Below are positions 34,825-43,605 of a stretch of 64,000 nt of DNA, piece by piece (the stretch's first letter is position 1; each line of letters starts with the position of its first letter). Position numbers and translations under genes: made by a program. The DNA lies in assembly GCF_021044935.1 (NCBI RefSeq), contig NZ_JAJNMP010000004.1, positions 248,001 through 312,000 of the forward strand, read 5' to 3'. Below the pieces are notes generated by a model. It was not told the DNA's origin. It worked only from the letters and a program-made list of their open reading frames with translations, and made no database searches. The stretch is from Agromyces cavernae (GTDB taxonomy: Bacteria; Actinomycetota; Actinomycetes; Actinomycetales; Microbacteriaceae).

Positions 34825-35375
34825 GCGGTGCCCTCGGCCTCGGCCTCGGTGGAGGCGCCCGCGGCCGGCACCGTGACGGGGGGCAGCGACGACCACGGGA
34901 ACACGATCCAGTCATCGGTGCGGCGGTAGTCGAAATCGGGCACCAGCACGGTGTGCGACTTCGTGAACAGCGTCGCGGTGCGCACCTCTGCACCCTCGTC
35001 GGTCAGCAGGCGGAGCACCTTCGCGAGGGTGCGGCCGGAGTCGGACACGTCGTCGACGAGCAGCACACGCTTGCCGCTCAGCGCGGGCGCGTCGAGCATC
35101 GGCGGGTGCAGCACCGGCTCGGGCAGGCGTTCGTCGATACCCGAGTAGAACTCGACGTTGATCGAGCCGCACGCCTTCGTGCCCAGGGCGTACGAGATCG
35201 CACCGGCGAGCAGCAGCCCGCCGCGCGCGATCGCGATCACGACGTCGGGGCGGAACCCGGCGCGGAGCACATCGCTCGCGAGCGTTCGGGCCGCCTCGCC
35301 GAAGTCGTCCCAGCTGAGGATCTCGCGGCGGATCCCGTCGACGCCCGAAGCGGCGTCATTCGCATCGAAGGTCAT
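34821..35375 (-). CDS. phosphoribosyltransferase
   Basis: A 184-residue type I PRTase. The PRPP-binding loop VLLVDDVSDSGRTL (around residue 105) is intact, and the N-terminal VVIAIARGGLLLA is typical of xanthine/guanine/hypoxanthine-type enzymes. A purine-salvage role is likely; base specificity is not readable. I prefer the ATG at 35375 to the GTG two codons earlier, because TAGCCT lies exactly 6 nt before it. First gene of the three-gene set ending with ung. Confidence 0.85.
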   Translation of the reverse strand: MTFDANDAASGVDGIRREILSWDDFGEAARTLASDVLRAGFRPDVVIAIARGGLLLAGAISYALGTKACGSINVEFYSGIDERLPEPVLHPPMLDAPALSGKRVLLVDDVSDSGRTLAKVLRLLTDEGAEVRTATLFTKSHTVLVPDFDYRRTDDWIVFPWSSLPPVTVPAAGASTEAEAEGTA

Positions 35376-35377
35376 CC

Positions 35378-36196
35378 TCACAGGCTACCCGGCGGCCCCG
35401 CCGAAGGCGGGCGCTCGGCGTCGGCGGGGACCGGGGCCCGCGATTCGGAGGGCGGCAGCGCGGCCGTGGCCGACTCGTCGGGCTCCTCGCCCGTGGAGAG
35501 CGACGGCGGCGCGAGCGTGTCACCCCGGTGGCGCAGCCCCGCGACGCGCTCGTTGAGGTAGGAGATGATCGTGGCCGACGCGGTGCCGACGATCGCGATG
35601 CCGCCCGCCATGAGCAGCACCGCGTAGAACCGACCGAGCGCGGTGACCGGGTAGGTGTCGCCGTAACCCACCGTCGCGATCGTGACGAGTGCCCACCAGA
35701 TGGCATCGCCGAAGGTCAGGATATTCGCTCCGGGTGCGTCGCGCTCGGCCTGCAGCGTCGCGAGCGCGAGGAAGAACACCCACGCTCCCGCGTACGCGAG
35801 CGCGAGGACGATGAACTGCGCGCGCACCGCACTCGGTGTGTGCCGTTTCAGCACGGGAAGATCCTGCAGGAGGCCGATGACGCGCAGCGCGCGGAACACC
35901 GGCAGGACCGCCGAGAGCACCTCGAGCGGATGATGCCAGGCGTAGTGCCACCGTCGACCGCGCGGCGTGAGTGCGATGCGAATGACGACGTCGATGACGA
36001 AGATCACCCAGGCGAGGATGAGCACGAAGAAGATGACCGTCGTCACCCACAGCGGGCGATCCTGCCACAGCACGAAGACGGTGTACGCCAGAACGAACGC
36101 CACGCCGAGCAACGCGAGGGCGCGCCCGGTGACGTCGACATAGCGAGTGCGGCGATGCGTCGCCGGATCGCCCTCCGACGCACCCCGAAGATTCAT
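35378..36196 (-). CDS. voltage-gated-type potassium channel
   Basis: 272 residues. Transmembrane segments from about 26 to 190 include a voltage-sensor-like region (FRALRVIGLLQDLPVLKRH). The pore loop TIATVGYGD carries the canonical K+ selectivity filter, followed by the inner helix YAVLLMAGGIAIVGTASATI. A Pro/Glu/Ala-rich cytosolic tail (about 220-272) carries no RCK domain. Its ATG overlaps the upstream SDR stop by 4 bp. Confidence 0.9.
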   Translation of the reverse strand: MNLRGASEGDPATHRRTRYVDVTGRALALLGVAFVLAYTVFVLWQDRPLWVTTVIFFVLILAWVIFVIDVVIRIALTPRGRRWHYAWHHPLEVLSAVLPVFRALRVIGLLQDLPVLKRHTPSAVRAQFIVLALAYAGAWVFFLALATLQAERDAPGANILTFGDAIWWALVTIATVGYGDTYPVTALGRFYAVLLMAGGIAIVGTASATIISYLNERVAGLRHRGDTLAPPSLSTGEEPDESATAALPPSESRAPVPADAERPPSAGPPGSL

Positions 36197-36981
36197 GGCG
36201 TGGGCTCCGGTCGCACCACGAGGTCGCCCTTCGCGAGTCGGTAGGGCGCCGCCTGCGCCACAGGCTTGACGACGATGAGGTCGAGGTCGACGTGGCGCGG
36301 TTTGAGGACGGCATCGGCGATGACGCCCGCGATGTCGTCGGCGACGAGCGGTTCGGGGACGTCCTCGTAGACGGCGTCGGCCCGCGCACGGTCGCCACCG
36401 AACCGCACGAGGGCGAACTCGTCGGTCTTCACCAGGCCCGGTGCGACCTCGATGACGCGCAGCGGTTCGCCGTTGAGCTCGAGCCGCAGCACCTCGGTGA
36501 GCGCATGCGCCGCGAACTTCGCGGCGTTGTAGCCGCCGCCGCCGGCGTACGCGGTGTGGCCGGCGATCGACGTGACATTCACGATGTCGGCGACCCCGCG
36601 CTCGATCGCGCCCCGCCGCAACAGCGGCAGGAGTGCGCTCGTCACCCGCTTGAGCGCGAGCACGTTGACCTCGAACATCCACGCCCAGTCGTCGATCTCG
36701 GACGCCTCGACGGAGTCGAGCCCCTTGGCGCCCCCGGCGTTGTTCACGAGGGCGTGCACTCCCCCGGTCGCCGCGAGGTGGTCGCGCAGGCGGTCGACGT
36801 CGGCCTGCTTCGTGAGGTCGGCGACGACGAAGGATGCCCCGGTCTCGGCCTCGAGCTCGCGCAAACGGTCCTCGCGCCGGGCGACGCCGACGACATCCCA
36901 TCCGGCCGCCCGCAGGGCGCGCACGGTGGCGGCCCCGATCCCCGAACTGGCACCGGTGACGACCGCTCGCAGCACACTCAT
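36193..36981 (-). CDS. short-chain dehydrogenase/reductase
   Basis: 262 residues of the classical SDR family. TGASSGIG (9-16) binds NAD(P), NNAG follows, a Ser in NVTSIAGH and the YNAAK catalytic motif are present. It is close to the serine 3-dehydrogenase/YdfG type by its motifs, but substrate is unknown. The ATG at 36981 has a CAGAAT box 6 nt upstream (weak leaderless candidate). It overlaps the K+ channel gene by 4 bp. Confidence 0.9.
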   Translation of the reverse strand: MSVLRAVVTGASSGIGAATVRALRAAGWDVVGVARREDRLRELEAETGASFVVADLTKQADVDRLRDHLAATGGVHALVNNAGGAKGLDSVEASEIDDWAWMFEVNVLALKRVTSALLPLLRRGAIERGVADIVNVTSIAGHTAYAGGGGYNAAKFAAHALTEVLRLELNGEPLRVIEVAPGLVKTDEFALVRFGGDRARADAVYEDVPEPLVADDIAGVIADAVLKPRHVDLDLIVVKPVAQAAPYRLAKGDLVVRPEPTP

Positions 36982-36999
36982 GCGCCCATTCTGCCGGTT

Positions 37000-37093
37000 C
37001 GCGGGTTGAGGAGGGAGCGCAGCGACCGTCTCGAAGCCCGGCCGCACGCATCGCAGGGTTTCGAGACGCTCCTCCGTCGCTCCTCAACCCGCG
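37000..37093. repeat. intergenic inverted repeat, GGGTTTCGAGACG...CTCCTCAACCCGCG family
   Basis: Two 38-40-bp arms face each other. The left arm (37000-37039) starts CGCGGGTTGAGGAG; the right arm (37056-37093) ends CTCCTCAACCCGCG. The outer ends match perfectly and the middles vary. A third copy is at 38222-38259. This looks like the short repeat family I recall between genes in Microbacteriaceae. Confidence 0.85.
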
Positions 37094-37115
37094 ACGGATG
37101 CGGGAGACTGGAGTG

Positions 37116-38219
37116 ATGCACACGAGGCCCCACCACCCTCCGACGCCGACCCGCAGACGAGTGCCGCTCTGGGACAACGCCCGCTGGATCGCGATCGCGC
37201 TCGTCGTGATCGGGCACGGCATCCTCCCGCTCATCGGTGAAGACAACGCCGCCTACAGCGTCTACCTGTTCATCTACTCGTTCCATGTGGCCGTCTTCGT
37301 GACGGTCGCCGGCTACTTCGCGAAATCGGGTCCCCCGAATGCGCGGGCGCTCAAGCAGATCCTCACCGACATCGTCTTCCCGTTCTTCATCTTCGAGACG
37401 ATCTGGACGGTCATCCGGTGGATCCTCGGCGGGGAGTTCGCGCTCGACTACACGACCGCCTCGTGGACCCTCTGGTTCCTCATCGCCCTCGCGATCTGGC
37501 GCATCGTGCTGCCCTACCTCGTGCTGCTGCGCTACCCGCTCATCATCGCGATCGTCATCTCGATCGGCGCGGGCTACACCGAGACCATCGACTCGACCTT
37601 CGCGCTGACGCGCACGTTCGGCATGCTGCCGTTCTTCGTATTCGGCTGGAAGCTGCGGCAGTGGCAGCTCACCGGGCGGTGGCTCGAGCTCCGCTCGGCG
37701 GTCGCCTGGCGGTGGCGTGCCGGCGCGATCGCGCTCTTCGCGGCCGTGCTCGCATTCATGCCGATGACGATCGAGACCCTGCGCGACCTGCGGTTGCGCC
37801 GGTTCATGCTGTACGACGAGTCGTACGAGGCCATCGGCTACGACGAACCGTGGTCGGGCGCCATCCGCCTCGTGCTGCTACTTGCCGCGATGACGCTCGC
37901 GGTGGCATTCCTCACCCTCATGCCGCGGGGTGCGCACTGGTTCACGCCGTTCGGCAGGGCCACCATGTACATCTACCTGCTGCACACGTTCGTGCTGTTC
38001 CCGTTCCGCGAGACCGGCCTGCTCGCCGGGCAGCAGCCGTTCTGGGTGCTCCCGGCCATGATCGTGTTCTGCATCGGCATCTCGATCGTGCTCTCGCTGA
38101 AGCCGGTGCGCCGCATCTTCCGCCCGCTCATCGAGCCCCGCGCGAGGTGGCTCTTCCGGCCCGAGCCGTCCACCGCGACCGGCACCCTCGTGCTGCCCCC
38201 CGAGGCCGGGCGTCGCTGA
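37116..38219 (+). CDS. membrane acyltransferase family 3, fucose 4-O-acetylase-like
   Basis: 367 residues with about ten transmembrane helices. The opening LWDNARWIAIALVVIGHGI carries the catalytic His of acyltransferase family 3 and resembles the fucose/glucose O-acetylase group (COG3594). Such proteins O-acetylate envelope polysaccharides. I chose the ATG at 37116 with GGGAG upstream over the ATG at 37098. It stands alone, with an intergenic repeat on each side (37000-37093 and 38222-38259). Base composition is like its neighbours. Confidence 0.85.
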   Translation: MHTRPHHPPTPTRRRVPLWDNARWIAIALVVIGHGILPLIGEDNAAYSVYLFIYSFHVAVFVTVAGYFAKSGPPNARALKQILTDIVFPFFIFETIWTVIRWILGGEFALDYTTASWTLWFLIALAIWRIVLPYLVLLRYPLIIAIVISIGAGYTETIDSTFALTRTFGMLPFFVFGWKLRQWQLTGRWLELRSAVAWRWRAGAIALFAAVLAFMPMTIETLRDLRLRRFMLYDESYEAIGYDEPWSGAIRLVLLLAAMTLAVAFLTLMPRGAHWFTPFGRATMYIYLLHTFVLFPFRETGLLAGQQPFWVLPAMIVFCIGISIVLSLKPVRRIFRPLIEPRARWLFRPEPSTATGTLVLPPEAGRR

Positions 38220-38221
38220 CG

Positions 38222-38259
38222 GGGTTTCGAGACGCTCGTTCCTCGCTCCTCAACCCGCG
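38222..38259 (+). repeat. single copy of the GGGTTTCGAGACG...CTCCTCAACCCGCG repeat
   Basis: It begins 3 bp after the acyltransferase stop and has the same ends as the arms at 37000-37093, with a variable middle (CTCGTTCCTCG). Confidence 0.85.
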
Positions 38260-38297
38260 GCGCCGACGTTGCCCGTGACGCCGTGTTGCGGCATCCG

Positions 38298-38326
38298 TTG
38301 CCGACCCTCGCGTGCGCCCTTAACGT
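38298..38326 (+). promoter_or_regulatory. promoter of metY
   Basis: TTGCCG (38298-38303), 17 nt, TAACGT (38321-38326), 51 bp before the ATG. GAGGAGA is the ribosome binding site. I looked for a SAM riboswitch and saw none. Confidence 0.5.
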
Positions 38327-38376
38327 GGCTCGAAAGCTGCGGCGGGTCCGCACACCCGACCTCCGAGGAGACTCCC

Positions 38377-39699
38377 ATGAGCAACACCGCCGACTGGCGC
38401 TTCGAGACCAAGCAGGTGCACTCCGGCGCCGCGCCCGACCCGACGACGAACGCACGGGCGACGCCGATCTACCAGACCACGTCGTACGTGTTCGACAACT
38501 CCGAGCACGCGAAGAACCTGTTCGCGCTCGCCGAGTTCGGCAACATCTACACCCGCATCCAGAACCCGACCCAGGCGGTCGTCGAAGAGCGCATCGCCGC
38601 GCTCGAGGGCGGCACCGGGGCGCTGCTCGTCGCGTCGGGCCAGGCGGCCGAGACGTTCGCGGTGCTGAACATCGCGCAGGCCGGCGACCACATCGTCTCG
38701 TCGTCGTCGATCTACGGCGGCACGTACAACCTCTTCAAGTACACCCTCGCGAAGCTCGGCATCGAGACCACGTTCGTCGAGCACCAGGACGACATCGAGG
38801 AATGGCGCCGCGCGGTGCGTCCGAACACGAAGCTGTTCTTCGCCGAGACCATCGGCAACCCCAAGATCAACGTGCTCGACATCCGATCGGTGGCCGACGC
38901 CGCGCACGAGGCCGGCGTGCCCCTCATCGTCGACAACACGATCGCGACCCCGTACCTCATCCGCCCGTTCGAGCACGGCGCCGACATCGTGCTGCACTCG
39001 GCGACGAAGTTCCTCGGCGGCCACGGCACGACCATCGGCGGCGTCATCGTCGACGGCGGCACGTTCGAGTGGTCGAAGAACGTCGACAAGTTCCCCGGCC
39101 TCACCGAACCCGACCCGTCGTACCACGGCGCGAGCTACACGGCCGCGGTCGGCGACGGCCTCGCCTACATCATCAAGGCGCGCGTGCAACTGCTTCGCGA
39201 CCTCGGCGCGGCCATCGCTCCGAACAGCGCCTGGCTGCTCATCCAGGGCATCGAGACCCTGTCGCTGCGCATCGAACGCCACGTGCAGAACGCGCAGGAG
39301 ATCGCCGAGTGGCTCGACAACCACCCCGACGTCGCGAGCGTCAATTACTCGGGTCTTCCCTCGAGCCCGTGGTACGCCGCGGCCAACCGTTACGCGCCGA
39401 AGGGCGTCGGCGCGGTGCTGTCGTTCGAGCTCAAGGGGGGCGTCGACTCGGGTCGCGCCTTCGTCGACAACCTCGCCCTGTTCAGCCACCTCGCGAACAT
39501 CGGCGACGTGCGCTCGCTCGTCATTCACCCCGCCTCGACGACGCACTCGCAGCTCACCCCCGAGCAGCAGCTCACGGCCGGTGTCACGCCCGGACTCGTG
39601 CGCCTCTCCGTCGGCATCGAGAACATCGACGACCTCAAGGCCGACCTCGAGGTGGGCCTCGCCGCCGCCCGCACCGCCGCTGAGGCGGCGCGCGTCTGA
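38377..39699 (+). CDS. metY: O-acetylhomoserine sulfhydrylase (O-acetylhomoserine aminocarboxypropyltransferase)
   Basis: A 440-residue Cys/Met-metabolism PLP enzyme that makes homocysteine directly from O-acetylhomoserine and sulfide. The PLP lysine is in HSATKFLGGHGT, and SSSSIYGGTYNLF and the FxETIGNPKINVLDI block are MetY-type. The length (about 430-440) fits MetY rather than MetB or MetC (about 380-400). GAGGAGA before ATG. metX, which makes its substrate, lies 210 bp downstream after a terminator hairpin. Confidence 0.95.
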   Translation: MSNTADWRFETKQVHSGAAPDPTTNARATPIYQTTSYVFDNSEHAKNLFALAEFGNIYTRIQNPTQAVVEERIAALEGGTGALLVASGQAAETFAVLNIAQAGDHIVSSSSIYGGTYNLFKYTLAKLGIETTFVEHQDDIEEWRRAVRPNTKLFFAETIGNPKINVLDIRSVADAAHEAGVPLIVDNTIATPYLIRPFEHGADIVLHSATKFLGGHGTTIGGVIVDGGTFEWSKNVDKFPGLTEPDPSYHGASYTAAVGDGLAYIIKARVQLLRDLGAAIAPNSAWLLIQGIETLSLRIERHVQNAQEIAEWLDNHPDVASVNYSGLPSSPWYAAANRYAPKGVGAVLSFELKGGVDSGRAFVDNLALFSHLANIGDVRSLVIHPASTTHSQLTPEQQLTAGVTPGLVRLSVGIENIDDLKADLEVGLAAARTAAEAARV

Positions 39700-39716
39700 C
39701 CGATCGCGCCGGCACT

Positions 39717-39751
39717 CGGATGCCGCGGGCCGCACCGGCCCGCGGCATCCG
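39717..39751 (+). terminator. terminator after metY
   Basis: Perfect 15-bp arms, CGGATGCCGCGGGCC (39717-39731) and GGCCCGCGGCATCCG (39737-39751), with a 5-nt loop and T-rich GTGTTCC after it. The remaining 158 bp to metX hold nothing else I can identify. Confidence 0.8.
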
Positions 39752-39909
39752 TGTTCCTCCGCCGCGCCACGCACGCAGGCAACCACCATCGATCCGTCGG
39801 AAAACGTCGTTCGCGCGCGCCCTTGGTGCACATTTCGACGGATCGATTCGGGAGGGCCGCGACTCGTAACAAAGCTCCGCGAGGGAGCCCGGTTCGGGAG
39901 AATCGAAGC

Positions 39910-41118
39910 ATGGACTGGCAGACGCAGGCGAACACCGTGCCCGCGAGCATCGTGCCCGAGGCGCGTGCGCTCGCGATGCTCGGGCGGCGAGCGCCCGCGA
40001 CCGGAGCCTGGCGCGACGGCGACCCCGTCGGCGACCGGCGGTTCATCGGAATCGGCGACCTCGAGCTCGAATCGGGCCGCGTGCTGCCGGGCGTGCAGGT
40101 CGCCTACGAGCAGTGGGGCACGCTCTCGGCCGCTCGCGACAACGCGATCCTCGTGCTGCATGCGCTCACCGGCGACAGCCATGTCGTGGGCCCAGCCGGT
40201 CCGGCGCATCCGAGCTCCGGTTGGTGGCCGGGCGTCGTCGGCCCCGGGCTCGCGATCGATACCGACCGCTGGTTCGTGCTCGCGCCGAACGTCGTCGGCG
40301 GATGCCAGGGCTCGACGGGTCCGGCGTCGCTCGCGCCCGACCGCACCGAATGGGGTTCGAGGTTCCCGTTCCTCACCATCCGCGACCAGGTGCGCGCTCA
40401 GCTCGCGTTCGCGCAGCGCCTCGGCATCGAGCGGTTCGCGGCGGTCGTGGGCGGTTCGATGGGCGCGATGCACGTGCTCGAGTGGGCCATCGAGGCACCC
40501 GACGCAGTCGAGCGCATCGCGGTGCTCGCGGGGCCCCCGTCGACGACGGCCGACCAGATCGCCCTGAACTCGGTGCAGATCGAGGCGATCCGTTCCGACC
40601 CGGCGTTCAACGGCGGGGCGTTCTACGACGCGGCCGACCGCGAGGGCCCCACGCGCGGGCTCTCGCTCGCGCGCCGCATGGCGATGCTCAACTACCGCAC
40701 GGCCGACGAGCTCAACCACCGCTTCGAGCGCAGTTGGCAGTCCGAGCTCGACCCGCTCGGCGGCGACGGGCGCTTCGCGGTCGAGTCGTACCTCGACTTC
40801 CACGGCAACAAGTTCACGCGCCGGTTCGACGCGAACAGCTACATCGTGCTGACCGAGGCGATGAACTCCCACGACATCGGCCGGGGGCGCGGCGGCGTCG
40901 CGGCGGCCCTCGCCCGCGTAGAGGCGCGCAGCCTCGTGCTCGGCATCGACAGCGATCGCTACTTCCCCCTCAGCGGCCAGCGCGAGATCGCCGCACAGCT
41001 CAGGCACAGCGTGCACGGCGAGGCCCCGCTCATCATCACGTCCGAGTACGGGCACGACGCCTTCCTCATCGAGGACGACGCGGTCGGCGCGGCACTCGCC
41101 CGCCTGCTGGCGGCGTGA
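39910..41118 (+). CDS. metX: homoserine O-acetyltransferase
   Basis: A 402-residue alpha/beta-hydrolase-fold transferase that acetylates homoserine with acetyl-CoA. The nucleophile Ser lies in GGSMGAMHVLEW (GxSxG), the Asp in LGIDSDRYFPL and the His in EYGHDAF form the triad, and HALTGDSHVVG is the oxyanion region typical of MetX. The ATG at 39910 begins MDWQTQAN; the frame is open upstream but unlike the family. It works with metY, and homoserine comes from hom at 7.8-9.1 kb. Confidence 0.95.
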   Translation: MDWQTQANTVPASIVPEARALAMLGRRAPATGAWRDGDPVGDRRFIGIGDLELESGRVLPGVQVAYEQWGTLSAARDNAILVLHALTGDSHVVGPAGPAHPSSGWWPGVVGPGLAIDTDRWFVLAPNVVGGCQGSTGPASLAPDRTEWGSRFPFLTIRDQVRAQLAFAQRLGIERFAAVVGGSMGAMHVLEWAIEAPDAVERIAVLAGPPSTTADQIALNSVQIEAIRSDPAFNGGAFYDAADREGPTRGLSLARRMAMLNYRTADELNHRFERSWQSELDPLGGDGRFAVESYLDFHGNKFTRRFDANSYIVLTEAMNSHDIGRGRGGVAAALARVEARSLVLGIDSDRYFPLSGQREIAAQLRHSVHGEAPLIITSEYGHDAFLIEDDAVGAALARLLAA

Positions 41119-41188
41119 TCCGCGCGACTGGGCTAAGGTTCGAAAGAGACGGATGGCCCGGCCTGCGCCGTCACGCGAGGGGGTGTCC

Positions 41189-42352
41189 ATGAAGCGCATC
41201 CAGAAGGAACGCGATCGACTGCTGCGCAAGCTCGCTCGCATCTGCGGTCTGACGGGTGCCGTCGGCGGCCTTCTGTGCGTGCTCGTGCCCGGGACGGCCA
41301 CGGGGATCCAGTTCGCTGCGGCGGCGCTGCTCTGCGTCGCCGCTGGCGCGCTCGTGTTCCTGCACACCGAACGCGGCGGAGTGCCGACCGCGGTCGGCGT
41401 CGTCGGCGTGTCGGCCTTGCTCATCGCCGTGCTCGCGACGGCCCCCGTGCTCGACCCGGTCGTGCTGACCGCCGTGTCCGCCACCGCGTCGGTCACGGCG
41501 CCGTCGGTCGCGATCACGCTCGTCGTGCGCCGCCGCGGGCCGTCGCTCGTGTTCGCGTTCGCCGCCGTCATCATCGCGACCCTCCTCGTCTTCTTCGCCG
41601 TCAGCGGGCACCCGATACCCGTCGTGCTCATCTCGGCGATCGCGGGCTGGGCCGCGGCCGCATCGCTCGGACTCGCGCTCAATGCGGCCATCGCCCGAGC
41701 CGCCGCCCGCATCGAGGAGGTCGGGCGCGCCCACCAGGCTGAACGGCTCGCGAGCGAGCTCGAGGCTCGGCAGCGGCAGGACGCCCGGGTGCTGCACGAC
41801 ACCGTCCTCGCGACGCTCAGCCTGCTCGCCCACTCGGGTGTCGGCGTGGGCGTCGGCGCATTGCGCCAGCAGGCCGGCGACGATGCCCGGCTGCTCAAGC
41901 AACTCCGGCTCGGCGCGTCGCTCGACACGGCGTCCGACGCGATCTTCTCCCCCGAGGCCGACGAGGACATCCTCGGGACGACCTTCGAGTCGGTGCGGCA
42001 GCGTTTCGCCCGTATGGGCCTCGACGTCAACTGGCACGGTGCGGGCCAGTCGCTCGCACTGCCCCGGGAGACCCTCGACGCATTGCTCGGCGCGCTCGGC
42101 GAGTGCCTCGAGAACGTGCGCCGGCACTCGGGCGTCAACGAGGCCGACGTCACCGTCACCGACGACGAGCGCACGGTGCGGGCGATGGTCACCGATGCGG
42201 GGAACGGGTTCGAACCGGAGACGGTCGACGGGCGCCGGCTCGGCTATGCGGAGTCGGTGGTCGGGCGGCTGAGCACGGTCGGAGGGCGGGCACGGGTGTT
42301 CTCATCACCGGGTTCGGGAACCACCGTGATGCTCGAGGTGCCCAAGCCGTGA
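41189..42352 (+). CDS. membrane sensor histidine kinase
   Basis: 387 residues. About six short transmembrane helices (17-180) with little extracellular sequence are followed by a signal helix and a dimerisation segment with H203 in VLHDTVLATLSLLA, close to the HisKA_3 form used with LuxR-type regulators. The HATPase region has an N-box ECLENVRRHSG and a GNGFEP G1 box, ending GSGTTVMLEVP. It senses the membrane or an intramembrane partner rather than a soluble ligand, judging by topology. The ATG at 41189 follows GAGGGGG. Overlaps the next gene by 4 bp (GTGA). Confidence 0.88.
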   Translation: MKRIQKERDRLLRKLARICGLTGAVGGLLCVLVPGTATGIQFAAAALLCVAAGALVFLHTERGGVPTAVGVVGVSALLIAVLATAPVLDPVVLTAVSATASVTAPSVAITLVVRRRGPSLVFAFAAVIIATLLVFFAVSGHPIPVVLISAIAGWAAAASLGLALNAAIARAAARIEEVGRAHQAERLASELEARQRQDARVLHDTVLATLSLLAHSGVGVGVGALRQQAGDDARLLKQLRLGASLDTASDAIFSPEADEDILGTTFESVRQRFARMGLDVNWHGAGQSLALPRETLDALLGALGECLENVRRHSGVNEADVTVTDDERTVRAMVTDAGNGFEPETVDGRRLGYAESVVGRLSTVGGRARVFSSPGSGTTVMLEVPKP

Positions 42353-43605
42353 GCCACGCATCGACCCGCGCAGAATCGCAGCCGTTCCGACGGCCGAATC
42401 GCTCCGCCCTCGCGGCGGGCGACGTCCGCGAGCGTCATGGCGGGCGCCGCCTCGCCACCGGCGTCACCATCACCGCGGCCATCGTCATCGTGGCCGACCT
42501 GCTGCGAGCCGTGATGCTGGCACCGTTCTACGCCGCCGGGATCGGTCCGTGGGCGGCCTGGCTGGCCCTCGCGGCGATCCTCGGCGTCGGCGTCGCATCC
42601 CGCCTGGTCTCGCGGTCGAACCCGCTCCCCGACTGGCTCTACGTCACCCTGCTGGTCGCGCTCGCCGTGCCCGTGTGGCTCGATGTAGCCGCGACTTGGG
42701 GGCATCTCGACCGCGGCGTGACGCCCACCGCTGCTGCGGCTGCCGGAGCGGTGCTGATGCCGGTCGCGGCGATCCGCGGCACGCGGGTACCGCTCGCCGT
42801 CGCGTGCGCGATCGGTGTCGTCATCGCGACATCGACGCTCCTGCAGGCGAGCGAGGCCGGCGAGTACACCGTCGTGGGCCTCGCCGTCGCCGTGTCCGCG
42901 GTGCTGCCGACGCTGCTCGCGGTCTTCGCGATCAGCGGGTTCCGCTCACTCGTGGGCCGCGAACTCGACCTGTCGCTCGTGCAGAGCACCGTGTCGACCG
43001 CCCCCATCGCCGTCGGAATGCAGGCGTCCGAGGAACTCGCGAAGCTCGACTTCGACGCCGAGACACTGCTCGACGATGTCGGCTCCGGGCGCATCGCGAT
43101 CCCGCTCCCGACTGCCGCTGCCGAGCGGGCGGCGGCCGTCGCTGCGAGGCTCCGGGCGCGCCTCATCGAGGGGCGCACCGACACGTGGCTGAAGCACGCC
43201 GTCCTCGAGTCGGCGTATCTCAGCAACCGGGTCGTGCTCGACGATCCCGAAGGCGCGGCGGGACTGTTGTCGCAGCAGCAGCGCGACGGCCTGCTGCTCG
43301 CCCTCTGGCTGCTCGTCGGCGAACGTCGCAAGGCGCCGACGGAGCCGATCGCGGTCGAGTTGCGGACTCCGGCGACCGACGACGACCACACGCCCTCGCC
43401 CGTTGTCGAGATCGACATCGAAGTGTTCGGCGTCGTCTTACGGCGTCTCGACCCGGCGACGTGGGAGGCTGTGGATAGTGTCGGAAGACACGACCTCGTC
43501 GCGGGGGCCGAATCCTTCCGCATCGAGATCGAATGCCAGACGAACTCCACGTCGTCGGCAAGTGCAACGGCCGCACGAAGCGCGGCCAATCCGAGGGGGA
43601 GCTGA
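42349..43605 (+). CDS. second membrane protein of the two-component locus, degenerate kinase-like
   Basis: 418 residues. Six transmembrane helices (about 38-205) mimic the neighbouring kinase, then a cytosolic part (about 210-400). It contains WLKHAVLESAYLSN and QRDGLLLALWLLVGER, which look like an eroded dimerisation/N-box region; no H-E-x-x-N catalytic core or glycine boxes remain. The GTG overlaps the kinase stop and the stop touches the response-regulator ATG, so the three are one translational unit. I propose a pseudokinase or sensor accessory that pairs with the kinase; this is inference. Confidence 0.65.
   Translation: MSHASTRAESQPFRRPNRSALAAGDVRERHGGRRLATGVTITAAIVIVADLLRAVMLAPFYAAGIGPWAAWLALAAILGVGVASRLVSRSNPLPDWLYVTLLVALAVPVWLDVAATWGHLDRGVTPTAAAAAGAVLMPVAAIRGTRVPLAVACAIGVVIATSTLLQASEAGEYTVVGLAVAVSAVLPTLLAVFAISGFRSLVGRELDLSLVQSTVSTAPIAVGMQASEELAKLDFDAETLLDDVGSGRIAIPLPTAAAERAAAVAARLRARLIEGRTDTWLKHAVLESAYLSNRVVLDDPEGAAGLLSQQQRDGLLLALWLLVGERRKAPTEPIAVELRTPATDDDHTPSPVVEIDIEVFGVVLRRLDPATWEAVDSVGRHDLVAGAESFRIEIECQTNSTSSASATAARSAANPRGS

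Noticed and set aside
37116..38219. Recent horizontal transfer of the acyltransferase gene
   Set aside because: Flanking repeats are suggestive, but base composition and codon use look like the neighbours and no integrase or transposase is present.
38260..38376. A SAM riboswitch upstream of metY
   Set aside because: I saw no conserved kink-turn or SAM-I/SAM-IV core, and the promoter-to-start distance of about 50 nt leaves no room.
38320..42192. A 1290-residue open frame on the minus strand opposite metY, metX and the kinase
   Set aside because: Crosses several real plus-strand genes and their terminator; no domains.
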